A stretch of 5,666 nt of DNA from FLUQ01 sp031551515 (lineage in GTDB: Bacteria > Desulfobacterota > Desulfovibrionia > Desulfovibrionales > Desulfovibrionaceae): the NCBI GenBank assembly GCA_031551515.1, contig JAVBNL010000024.1, positions 1-5,666 of the forward strand, given 5' to 3'. Shown here one piece after another: positions 1 to 5,666 of the stretch (position 1 is the stretch's first letter; each line of letters starts with the position of its first letter). The position numbers and the translations under genes were made by a program. The notes beneath the pieces are model-generated. The model saw only the letters and a program-made list of their open reading frames with translations. It was not told the DNA's origin and did no database searches.

Positions 1-30
1 GTTTTCGTAACACTGGCGGTTAATGTTCAT

Positions 31-60
31 GAGCCGGACAACCCCCACCTACCCCGGCTC
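31..60. repeat. Inverted repeat near the left edge
   Basis: GAGCCGG (31-37) and CCGGCTC (54-60) form a perfect 7-base stem around a 16-base loop. On the plus strand it is followed by AAAAA, on neither strand by a clean T run, so it is not a standard intrinsic terminator. Its role is unknown. Confidence 0.4.
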
Positions 61-96
61 AAAAAGCCCCACAAATCTCTCCTTTCCTCCGCGCTG

Positions 97-145
97 GGCC
101 CCCCCGCGCCCCGGCCGGGGGGATGACCCCCCCGGACCCCCGCAT
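97..145. repeat. G/C-run cluster with a strong GC-only hairpin
   Basis: Long C runs on the plus strand (G runs on the minus strand) surround the palindrome CCCCGGCCGGGG (109-120) and a perfect 8-base stem, CCGGGGGG (115-122) with CCCCCCGG (128-135), around a 5-base loop. The minus strand carries at least five runs of three or more G, giving G-quadruplex potential. It lies just downstream of cutA. No gene is visible in 1-199; this element and its neighbours fill that stretch. Confidence 0.5.
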
Positions 146-180
146 CACCCGCGGCATGGCGCGCTGCGCCGTGCCGCTGA

Positions 181-240
181 AAAGGGGGGTGCAGGGGATT
201 CATTCCCCTGCCGGGGGTGCCAGAGGGGACAGCGCCCCCT
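181..240. repeat. GC-rich palindromic element at the 3' end of cutA
   Basis: CAGGGGA (192-198) and TCCCCTG (204-210) form a perfect 7-base stem with a 5-base loop that contains the cutA stop codon. Further G and C runs (184-189, 213-217, 225-228, 235-239) could extend or compete with it. On the minus strand the stem is followed by CACCCCCC and then TTTT, so it could act as a weak terminator for cutA, though the T run is short and displaced. The arrangement looks like a dispersed intergenic palindromic repeat, but only one copy is in the window. Confidence 0.4.
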
Positions 241-580
241 CCGTTGCTTCCGTGGTTGTCTCCGCTCTGATCCAATGCAAAAAATCCGGCAAGCCGTCCG
301 CCAGGGGCAGGGCCACGATGCACGGCGTCTCATAGCTGTGCAATTCTTTGGCCCGCGCCGTGAACGCGGCAAACCGGCTACGCGTTGTTTTCAGTATGCA
401 GACCGTTTCAGCGGCCTTTTCAATCTTGCCCTGCCACCAGTACAGGGACGAAGCCCCATCCAGGATATTGGCGCAGGCCGCCAGACGTTCCGCCACCAGG
501 GTTTCGCACCAGGATGCGGCGCTGTCTTTATCCGGCGCGGTCATATATACCAGCAGGCAGTCGTCGGCCTTGGCGTTCAT
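200..580 (-). CDS. cutA: CutA divalent-ion tolerance protein
   Basis: A 126-residue CutA1-family protein. CutA proteins are small cytoplasmic trimers with a ferredoxin-like fold, named from copper-tolerance mutants; their biochemical role is still unsettled. The family signature is plain: an N-terminal VYMTAPD strand (11-17), ERLAACANIL (31-40), SLYWWQGKIE (45-54), ILKTTRSRF (62-70), KELHSYETP (78-86) and a C-terminal PDFLHWI (98-104). The ATG at 580 is chosen because AGAGGA sits 5 bases upstream; the frame stays open far beyond it only because of high GC. Homologues usually end soon after the last tryptophan motif, at about 105-112 residues. Here roughly 16 further residues (TEATEGALSPLAPPAGE region) run into a GC-rich hairpin, and the stop codon lies in the hairpin loop, so the tail looks like read-through into repeat DNA. 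It is divergent from nth. Confidence 0.93.
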   Translation of the reverse strand: MNAKADDCLLVYMTAPDKDSAASWCETLVAERLAACANILDGASSLYWWQGKIEKAAETVCILKTTRSRFAAFTARAKELHSYETPCIVALPLADGLPDFLHWIRAETTTEATEGALSPLAPPAGE

Positions 581-585
581 GGCGT

Positions 586-591
586 TCCTCT
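586..591 (-). promoter_or_regulatory. Ribosome binding site of cutA
   Basis: On the minus strand AGAGGA lies 5 bases before the ATG at 580. It decides the cutA start against in-frame upstream start codons, including the ATG that would add a short MHKQICDKRNA extension not found in CutA proteins. Confidence 0.6.
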
Positions 592-608
592 TGTCGCAAA
601 TCTGCTTG

Positions 609-637
609 TGCATAGCGTAATATTTGCACATGGGCAA
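609..637 (-). promoter_or_regulatory. Possible sigma-70-type promoter for cutA
   Basis: On the minus strand TTGCCC (637-632) and TATGCA (614-609) are separated by 17 bases, and the predicted transcript start would lie about 20 bases before the cutA start codon. The -10 matches the consensus at only its first three positions, so this is a weak call. The same spacer (581-685) must hold the nth promoter, for which I see no convincing pair. An imperfect inverted repeat, ATATTTGC/GCAATAT (620-640), overlaps the -35 side. Confidence 0.28.
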
Positions 638-685
638 TATCGTCATCGCGTTGCTTTCCATATCCGCCTCGGCTATCACCATGCC

Positions 686-1330
686 ATGACAAAGAAACAA
701 CGCGCCAAACTGGTTTTGGAGGCCCTGGCGAAACGCTACCCCCACCCTGAAACCCACCTGGTGGCCAAAGACGCGTGGGAACTGACGGTCGCCACCGTGC
801 TGGCCGCCCAGTGTACCGATAAACGGGTGAACACGGTCACGCCGCATCTTTTCGCCCGCTGGCCCAAACCGGCGGACCTGGCCAAGGCCGAGCTTGTCGA
901 CCTGGAAGAAGTCATCCGTTCCACGGGCTTTTACCGCAACAAGGCCAAAAACCTTATCGCCGCCGCCCGGCGGGTCGCAGAAGCCTTTGGCGGAACCGTA
1001 CCCAAAACCATGGCGGAGCTGATCACCCTGCCCGGTGTTGCCCGCAAGACGGCCAACGTGGTGTTGTGGGGCGCTTACGGCATCAACGAAGGCCTGGCCG
1101 TGGATACGCACGTGGGCAGAATCGCCCTGCGCCTGAACCTGACGGAGCACGACGATCCAGTGCGGGCGGAAAAAGACCTGATGGCCCTGTTCCCGCAAAG
1201 CGAATGGGGGGACGTGAACCACCGCATGGTCTGGTTTGGCCGGGATGTGTGCGACGCGCGCAAACCCGCCTGCGACAGCTGTGAAATGGCGGCGTTCTGC
1301 CCCAAGATCGGAGTAGGCAGGCATGCCTGA
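686..1330 (+). CDS. nth: Endonuclease III (DNA glycosylase/AP lyase)
   Basis: A 214-residue endonuclease III. The enzyme excises oxidised pyrimidines and cleaves the resulting abasic site by beta-elimination in base excision repair. The helix-hairpin-helix motif LPGVARKTANVV (115-126) carries the catalytic lysine at 121, and LAVDTHVGR (137-145) holds the catalytic aspartate at 140. The iron-sulfur loop has Cys189, Cys196, Cys199 and Cys205, the C-x6-C-x2-C-x5-C spacing of E. coli Nth, so a [4Fe-4S] cluster is expected. Length matches the family (E. coli 211). The ATG at 686 is chosen because the family N-terminus begins here; the open frame continues upstream for 221 codons only as antisense of cutA. 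No good Shine-Dalgarno is visible, and an out-of-frame ATG lies 5 bases upstream. Its end overlaps the next gene by 8 bases, suggesting coupled translation. Confidence 0.97.
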   Translation: MTKKQRAKLVLEALAKRYPHPETHLVAKDAWELTVATVLAAQCTDKRVNTVTPHLFARWPKPADLAKAELVDLEEVIRSTGFYRNKAKNLIAAARRVAEAFGGTVPKTMAELITLPGVARKTANVVLWGAYGINEGLAVDTHVGRIALRLNLTEHDDPVRAEKDLMALFPQSEWGDVNHRMVWFGRDVCDARKPACDSCEMAAFCPKIGVGRHA

Positions 1331-1856
1331 CGAGCAAAAACGTCTTGGCCAGAAAGCATACCTGCTGCTGGCCGCGCCGGTGCGCAAAGGCTTTTTGATG
1401 CTGCTCGGCGGGGTATCCACCTGGCTGCTGTACGGTCAAAGCGGCGATTGGACCCCCGCCGCCATCACGCTCAGCGGCTTTTTCACCCTGGCCGGCCTGC
1501 CGGAAGGCTGGCGCATGCTGTCGGGCGTGCACAGATATTTTGTCGCATTCTCCGGCACAGGGCTGGGCGCGGTGCTGAAAATCTTCTTCGGCATCCAGTA
1601 TTTCCTCTTCCTGGCCGTGGCTATCGCGTTCGTATCGTGCCTGACCGCGCCCTTCGCCTTTGCCGATTCTCTGATCGAATACGTCAAAGCGGCCCGAGCC
1701 GCGCGCCGCGCAACCCCCTTTTCGCAAAACGAAAGCCGCGCCCCCGCGCCGGATGCGGCATATCCCCCCGCCCCTTCGCGCGGCAAAAGGCAAGGCATGC
1801 CCACGCCCGACCTGCCGCCGGTGGTCAGCGGCAAAGACAGGCCCCTGGGGTTCTAG
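1323..1856 (+). CDS. Unrecognised membrane protein with a basic, proline-rich tail
   Basis: A 177-residue protein that I do not recognise. A hydrophobic stretch lies at 22-38 (KGFLMLLGGVSTWLLYG), a weaker one at about 44-62, and a long strong one at about 88-114 (FFGIQYFLFLAVAIAFVSCL and beyond), so two or three membrane helices are likely. The C-terminal 60 residues are hydrophilic, with an Arg/Ala/Lys-rich piece (122-130) followed by a Pro-rich, low-complexity tail that is probably disordered. The ATG overlaps the nth stop by 8 bases; GGAG (1310-1313) lies 9 bases upstream, supporting this start. It is probably co-transcribed with nth, but nothing in the protein points to repair. The last base before its TAG is shared with the TAG of the convergent minus-strand gene. 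Confidence 0.75.
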   Translation: MPDEQKRLGQKAYLLLAAPVRKGFLMLLGGVSTWLLYGQSGDWTPAAITLSGFFTLAGLPEGWRMLSGVHRYFVAFSGTGLGAVLKIFFGIQYFLFLAVAIAFVSCLTAPFAFADSLIEYVKAARAARRATPFSQNESRAPAPDAAYPPAPSRGKRQGMPTPDLPPVVSGKDRPLGF

Positions 1857-2071
1857 CCGGACAGACCCGTTGCAAAGAAAACAACGCCCGCCGTTGCAAG
1901 GCCGCCGCCCAAAATCATATAGAAATACCGCGCCCCGTTGCGGCCAAGGACCTTTGCCATGAACTTCGCTTTGCGATGGTCCATAAACCAGTCATAGTCT
2001 TTGAGCGCGCAAAAAAAAGAAAAAAGCCCGACAAGAACACATACTATTCCGGCAACTTGATTCTCCGTCAT
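1853..2071 (-). CDS. Small two-helix membrane protein, Imm17-like
   Basis: A 72-residue protein with two hydrophobic segments: about 6-23 (VAGIVCVLVGLFSFFCAL) and about 50-70 (FYMILGGGLATAGVVFFATGL). They are joined by a basic loop, DYDWFMDHRKAKFMAKVLGRNGAR (25-48). The layout of one helix, a W-F-hydrophobic-N/D-H-R-K loop, a GRxGAR motif and then a Y-x-I-L-G helix matches my recollection of immunity protein 17 (Imm17), predicted to protect against polymorphic toxins. No toxin is visible nearby, and proteins of this shape also occur alone, so the immunity role is inference. ATG 2071 is chosen over an in-frame GTG at 2083 because GGAGG lies just before the ATG. It follows the EamA gene by 34 bases, so it is probably last in that operon. 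Runs of eight and six T occur in the first helix. Confidence 0.72.
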   Translation of the reverse strand: MTENQVAGIVCVLVGLFSFFCALKDYDWFMDHRKAKFMAKVLGRNGARYFYMILGGGLATAGVVFFATGLSG

Positions 2072-2075
2072 ACAC

Positions 2076-2080
2076 CCTCC
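2076..2080 (-). promoter_or_regulatory. Ribosome binding site deciding the Imm17-like start
   Basis: On the minus strand GGAGG (within GGGAGGG, 2081-2075) lies 4 bases before the ATG at 2071. An in-frame GTG at 2083 would place this site inside the coding sequence, so the ATG is preferred. Confidence 0.6.
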
Positions 2081-2105
2081 CACAATTTACGGCCCGGCTG
2101 CCGCG

Positions 2106-2945
2106 CTACAGCTTCATGGCGGCCGCCCCGGCCAGCACCATGACCACGGCGAACAAGCGGGCTGGGGTCATCTTTTCTTTCAGAAAAATCACGGCCAGCA
2201 GCGCGCCAAAGACCACCGAGGTTTCGCGCAACGCCGCCACCTGCGATATGGGCGCGCGGGTCATGCCCCACAGCGACAAGCCGTAGGCGATCAGGCTGCA
2301 CGTACCGCCGAAAAGGCCGTAAGGCCAGCGCGTCTTCACGTAGCGGAAATAATCCAGGCCCCGCGTGGCCACGGCGAAAATCAGGATGGGAAAGGCGTTC
2401 AGAAAAAACACCCAGCAGGTGTAAGAGGCCGCGTTGCCCGAAAGGCGCACCCCGCTGCCGTCCACCACGGTATAGGCCATGATGACGAAAGCGTTGGCAA
2501 GGGCCACCACGGTGGAACGCATGCTGAACCCGCCCCGGCGCACCGCGTCGAGCGCCAGCGCCAGCACCCCGCAGCTCAGCAGCAGCACGCCCAGCCAGCC
2601 TGCCCGTGACAAACTGTCATGCAGTATGAAAACGGCCGTCAGCGCCGTGAACAGCGGCGCGGAGCCGCGCATGATGGTGTAGGCGTATGAAAGGTCCGCC
2701 CCCCGGTACGCGTAGGCGATGAACAGATAATAAAAGATATGGATGGAAACCGTTCCCGCCAGGTGCGGCCAGCTTGCGGGGTGGGGCGTGGGCAGAAACG
2801 GCAGAATGAAGATGACCACCACGGCGCCGCCGCTGGTTTTCATCACGGTTTCAAAAAGCTTGTCCGACCCGCCTTTGATGATGGCGTTCCACACCGCGTG
2901 AAACAGGGCGGACCCCAGCACCACCGCAATGACCAATGTCGACAT
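2106..2945 (-). CDS. EamA/DMT-superfamily transporter
   Basis: A 279-residue integral membrane protein of the drug/metabolite transporter superfamily, typical length for the family. About ten hydrophobic segments form two five-helix halves: roughly 3-22, 38-53, 63-80, 92-110, 115-133, then 145-162, 175-193, 207-227, 231-256 and 263-278. Hallmarks are HAVWNAIIK (16-24) in helix 1, MRGSAPLFTALTAVFIL (92-108) closing half one, and LRETSVVFGALLAVIFLKEKMT (239-260) at the corresponding place in half two. The substrate cannot be read from the sequence; family members move small metabolites such as amino acids or purines, or act as exporters. The HAxWNxxxK start resembles a subset sometimes annotated next to phosphonate genes, but none are here. 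GAAAGG (2959-2954) is the likely ribosome site, overlapping the end of the upstream gene, whose stop is 2 bases away. This strongly implies a shared transcript and coupled translation. Confidence 0.93.
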   Translation of the reverse strand: MSTLVIAVVLGSALFHAVWNAIIKGGSDKLFETVMKTSGGAVVVIFILPFLPTPHPASWPHLAGTVSIHIFYYLFIAYAYRGADLSYAYTIMRGSAPLFTALTAVFILHDSLSRAGWLGVLLLSCGVLALALDAVRRGGFSMRSTVVALANAFVIMAYTVVDGSGVRLSGNAASYTCWVFFLNAFPILIFAVATRGLDYFRYVKTRWPYGLFGGTCSLIAYGLSLWGMTRAPISQVAALRETSVVFGALLAVIFLKEKMTPARLFAVVMVLAGAAAMKL

Positions 2946-2947
2946 GG

Positions 2948-3643
2948 CTACAGCCTTTCAAGAAAGAAGATGGATTCAGGTTCCAGAAGCACGGAGCGCG
3001 ACGCGCAGACCAAGCTCTCGTGCACGGCCGTTTGCGGCCGGGTAAGCGCGCGCAGGGCGGATTCTTCCTTGCTGGCGTCCCGCAGGTGCGTCGTTCCGGC
3101 CACAAAGCGGTCCGCCGTGCTCCAATGCGAAATGATGGGGTCTTTCATATAGGGCACATAGCGGTGAAACCGCAGCAAGCCCACGCGCCGGGCCGTGCCG
3201 GCTGCCGGCGCGCCCGCGAGCGGGGGCAGCCACTCTTCCAGGGCGGACCACACGGCGTCTTCCCCCTCCTGGCGGGCGAAACGGTTTTGCGGCGTTTGCG
3301 GGCGATAGGCAAGCGCGGCGGCAAGGTCGCAGGCCGTCTCAGGCACTTCCGCGGGCCCGCCGGGCGCAAAGGGGCGGTACACAAAAAGCGGCCGGGTAGC
3401 GCCTTTGTGGCAACCGGCCAGCATATATTCCGTCAGCCAATAAAAATCCGTCTTGTTTTCCAGCGTGGCTTCCCACAAATGCGGGTGCTCTGAAACGGAA
3501 TTCAGGGTCGAAGCCAGCAATGAACGCGCCTGGGCCAAGTTCAAACCGAACATGGCGGTCAACGCATTAATGACCGCGTATATCGCGCAGAAAAAATCCA
3601 GTTGTCCCTGATAGAAAAGTTGCATACGCAATTGTGCTCCCAT
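2948..3643 (-). CDS. Putative C39-like (papain-fold) cysteine peptidase
   Basis: A 231-residue soluble protein with no signal peptide. The N-terminal YQGQLDFFCAIYAVINAL (11-28) resembles the Q...C-x-x-Y helix start of C39-like papain-fold peptidases (often QGQLDGLCGxYxxxNA), giving Cys19 as candidate nucleophile with Gln12 or Gln14 for the oxyanion hole. DPIISHWSTADRF (168-180) offers His173 in an H-W context, and HLRDAS (186-191) offers Asp189 as third residue, in the usual order C-H-D. The glycine normally after the cysteine is alanine. The middle (about 85-155) is variable. This is motif reading, not a confirmed homology; substrate and activity are unknown. The ATG at 3643 has no ribosome site; an in-frame ATG at 3625 has GGGAG 11 bases upstream and would give 225 residues. 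It is first in the operon with the EamA transporter, 2 bases apart. Confidence 0.72.
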   Translation of the reverse strand: MGAQLRMQLFYQGQLDFFCAIYAVINALTAMFGLNLAQARSLLASTLNSVSEHPHLWEATLENKTDFYWLTEYMLAGCHKGATRPLFVYRPFAPGGPAEVPETACDLAAALAYRPQTPQNRFARQEGEDAVWSALEEWLPPLAGAPAAGTARRVGLLRFHRYVPYMKDPIISHWSTADRFVAGTTHLRDASKEESALRALTRPQTAVHESLVCASRSVLLEPESIFFLERL

Positions 3644-3689
3644 TGCGGCGACGCGTCAAGGCGGCCTGCGAAACGCGATGCATGATGGC

Positions 3690-3719
3690 TTGCCTTACAA
3701 CCCTTTACCCTGCTATTAT
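3690..3719 (+). promoter_or_regulatory. Sigma-70-type promoter for the comFB-PHP-ABC operon
   Basis: TTGCCT (3690-3695, four of six matches to TTGACA) and TATTAT (3714-3719, five of six matches to TATAAT) are 18 bases apart in an AT-rich pocket of an otherwise GC-rich contig. Transcription would start near 3726, about 30 bases before the ComFB-type start codon. Confidence 0.5.
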
Positions 3720-3720
3720 A
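3715..3720 (-). promoter_or_regulatory. Possible -10 element for the peptidase-EamA-Imm17 operon
   Basis: On the minus strand these bases read TATAAT, a perfect -10 hexamer. It overlaps the plus-strand -10 by five bases. No good -35 is seen 16-19 bases upstream, so the element would need an activator or be weak. The leader before the peptidase start would be about 65-85 bases. Confidence 0.3.
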
Positions 3721-3746
3721 GTTAAACTCTTTTGGCGGATTTTTCC

Positions 3747-3751
3747 GGAGG
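3747..3751 (+). promoter_or_regulatory. Ribosome binding site deciding the ComFB-type start
   Basis: A perfect GGAGG lies 5 bases before ATG 3757. It excludes the 41-codon upstream extension of the frame, which would begin at 3634 and cover the promoter. Confidence 0.75.
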
Positions 3752-3756
3752 CTGTA

Positions 3757-4047
3757 ATGGCGAACAACGAAGACCGGTATCGTATCGGCGATGTGGATTT
3801 TTTTGACGTGCGCAACCGCAACGAAGTCCGCATCCTTGAAAAGCTGCGTGAGGCGCTGGAAGAATTGGGCAACCCCGACCTGCCGCCCAAAGCGCTGCGC
3901 GACGCCTATGCGCTGGCCCTGAACCTCTTGCCCTCCCGCTATACCCAAACCGGCACCATCGTGCTGCGCGAACCCATCCGCGAAAGCCACCTGCGCGAAG
4001 CGGCCGCGAGAGCCCTCAGCCAGGTGCTTGCGCACCCGAAAGCCTGA
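3757..4047 (+). CDS. ComFB-type small protein lacking the cysteine motif
   Basis: A 96-residue soluble, cytoplasmic protein. The region NRNEVRILEKLREALEELG (20-38) followed by LRDAYALALNLLPSRYTQTGTIVL (47-70) fits the ComFB (late competence development protein) family pattern: a helix with EVxVLxxL and then the D-x-x-ALALNxLPxRY core. Bacillus ComFB and many relatives carry a CxxC-type cysteine pair before the DVxALALN core. Here that stretch is NPDLPPKALRDA (39-50) and the whole protein has no cysteine. Members of the family have been reported to bind cyclic dinucleotides; whether this one does is not readable. Despite the name, nothing here indicates competence. It starts an operon, with a perfect GGAGG and a promoter upstream, and the PHP phosphatase gene follows after 9 bases. 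Confidence 0.82.
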   Translation: MANNEDRYRIGDVDFFDVRNRNEVRILEKLREALEELGNPDLPPKALRDAYALALNLLPSRYTQTGTIVLREPIRESHLREAAARALSQVLAHPKA

Positions 4048-4056
4048 CTATGCGCC

Positions 4057-4883
4057 ATGATTCTCGTTGACCTGCACAGCCACCCCCTGCATTCGCATGC
4101 CAAAGACCCGGCGGCCGTCAGGGCCGCCGCCGCGTACGAAAAGGGCCTTGCGATTTTCGGCTTTTCCGAGCACTCCCTGCGGCCGCAAGGCTACGGTTAT
4201 CCCGCCGATTACCAGCCCCGGCTGGAAGCGGGTTTTCCGGCATACCTGCGCGAAGTGGCGGAAGAGCAGCGCCGCTACCAGGACCGCATGCAAGTTCTGC
4301 TGGCCCTTGAAATGGACTACATGCCCGCGGAACTGGAATACGCCCGCGCCATGAGCACCGCCCAGCCCTATGACTATGTCATCGGCGGCCTGCATTTTCT
4401 GGGGCGCTGGGGTTTCGACTATCAGTCTTCTGACTGGCAAAACCTGTCGGATGAAACCTGCGCCGAGCATTTTGCCCAATATTACCGGGACCTGGCGCAC
4501 ATGGCCCGCAGCGGCCTGTTTCAGATCGCGGCCCACCCGGACCTGATCAAAATTTTCCGCGTGCAGACCTTTCACGCCTGGATGGGCCGGCCGGAAGCGT
4601 TGAGCCTTGCCCGCGAAGCCCTGACCGCCATGAAAGAAAACGGCATGGCCATGGAAATTTCATCCGCCGCGCTGCGCAAGGGCCTTGGCGAGCCCTACCC
4701 CTGCACGGCCCTGATGGAAATCGCCCGCGACATCGACCTGCCCGTCGCATTCGGTTCCGACTCGCACAGCGCCAAAGACGTGGCCGCGAACTTCGACCAG
4801 TTGGCCGAATACGCCCGGCGCTTCGGCTATGCCGAAAGCGTCTATTTCACGGGCCGCGCCATGAAACGCCGCTCTTTCGCCTG

Positions 4884-4884
<1 letters not shown>
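4057..4884 (+). CDS. PHP-domain phosphatase, histidinol-phosphatase HisJ-type
   Basis: A 275-residue polymerase-and-histidinol-phosphatase (PHP) domain enzyme, of the length of HisJ/HisK histidinol phosphatases, which remove phosphate from L-histidinol phosphate in histidine synthesis. All metal-site motifs are present in order: DLHSHPLHSH (5-14, His7 and His9), FSEH (36-39, Glu38 and His39), LALEMDY (82-88, Glu85), GGLHF (110-114, His113), IAAHPDL (157-163, His160), MEIS (199-202) and FGSDSH (232-237, Asp235 and His237). A trinuclear metal site with a bound phosphate is expected. No other histidine-pathway gene is in view, and PHP proteins of this group also act on other phosphates, so the substrate is inferred. 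ATG 4057 is chosen because the DLHSH strand begins immediately; an out-of-frame ATG lies 7 bases upstream. Only a weak ribosome site is seen, so coupling to the ComFB-type gene is likely. Its stop overlaps the next start as TGATG. Confidence 0.9.

Positions 4885-5666
<782 letters not shown>

Noticed and set aside
1..30. A minus-strand ATG at 30 opening a frame (MNINRQCYEN) that runs off the left edge
   Set aside because: Only ten codons are visible, there is no convincing ribosome site at proper spacing, and the residues are not recognisable.
181..240. Repeated G/C motifs considered as a CRISPR array
   Set aside because: There are no regularly spaced identical repeats, only runs and short inverted repeats.
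23..685. A 221-codon open extension upstream of the nth start
   Set aside because: It is antisense to cutA, a well-recognised gene, and has no homology-like features; endonuclease III starts at 686.
581..1420. A long minus-strand open frame upstream of cutA
   Set aside because: It is antisense to nth and is open only because of high GC; CutA homologues start at 580, where a ribosome site is present.
1813..1831. GCCGC/GCGGC inverted repeat near the end of the plus-strand membrane protein gene, considered as a terminator
   Set aside because: The stem is only five bases, no T run follows, and it lies inside coding sequence.
2936..3493. A 185-codon plus-strand open frame
   Set aside because: It is antisense to the peptidase-like gene and has low-complexity Arg/Gly content without motifs.
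4048..4575. A 175-codon minus-strand open frame
   Set aside because: It is a shadow of the PHP phosphatase gene, whose metal-binding motifs are complete on the plus strand.

Overview
This 5,666-base, GC-rich window looks like a complete short contig from a bacterial chromosome, probably a metagenomic one. Nothing in it marks a plasmid, phage or transposon. The protein set and the GC-rich palindromic intergenic DNA would fit a Desulfovibrio-type sulfate reducer (Desulfobacterota). That placement is an impression from gene content, not a measurement.

Layout: bases 1-199 hold no supportable gene, only dense G/C runs and hairpins. A minus-strand cutA (200-580) reads leftwards into them. Reading the other way from a shared 105-base spacer is nth (endonuclease III, base excision repair), overlapped by 8 bases by an unrecognised small membrane protein gene (1323-1856). 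That gene meets a minus-strand operon tail to tail: both genes at the junction stop on the same CTAG. The minus operon, in transcription order, is a putative C39-like cysteine peptidase (2948-3643), an EamA/DMT-type ten-helix transporter (2106-2945) and a 72-residue two-helix membrane protein resembling the Imm17 immunity family (1853-2071).

From a second divergent promoter region (3644-3756) a plus-strand operon runs to the right edge: a cysteine-free ComFB-type protein (3757-4047), a HisJ-type PHP-domain phosphatase (4057-4884), and a ModF-like ABC ATPase (from 4884) joined to it by a TGATG stop/start overlap. The ABC gene has no stop in the window. Its sequence degenerates at base 5595 into a run of 58 G followed by a short G/C tail, almost certainly a sequencing or assembly artefact at a contig end, so the last credible residue is Asp237.

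Most genes are ordinary housekeeping or accessory functions. The part most worth a second look is the minus operon, which pairs a stand-alone C39-like peptidase with a small-molecule-type transporter and an Imm17-like protein without any visible toxin. Its function as a unit is unknown, and any system-level reading is inference.
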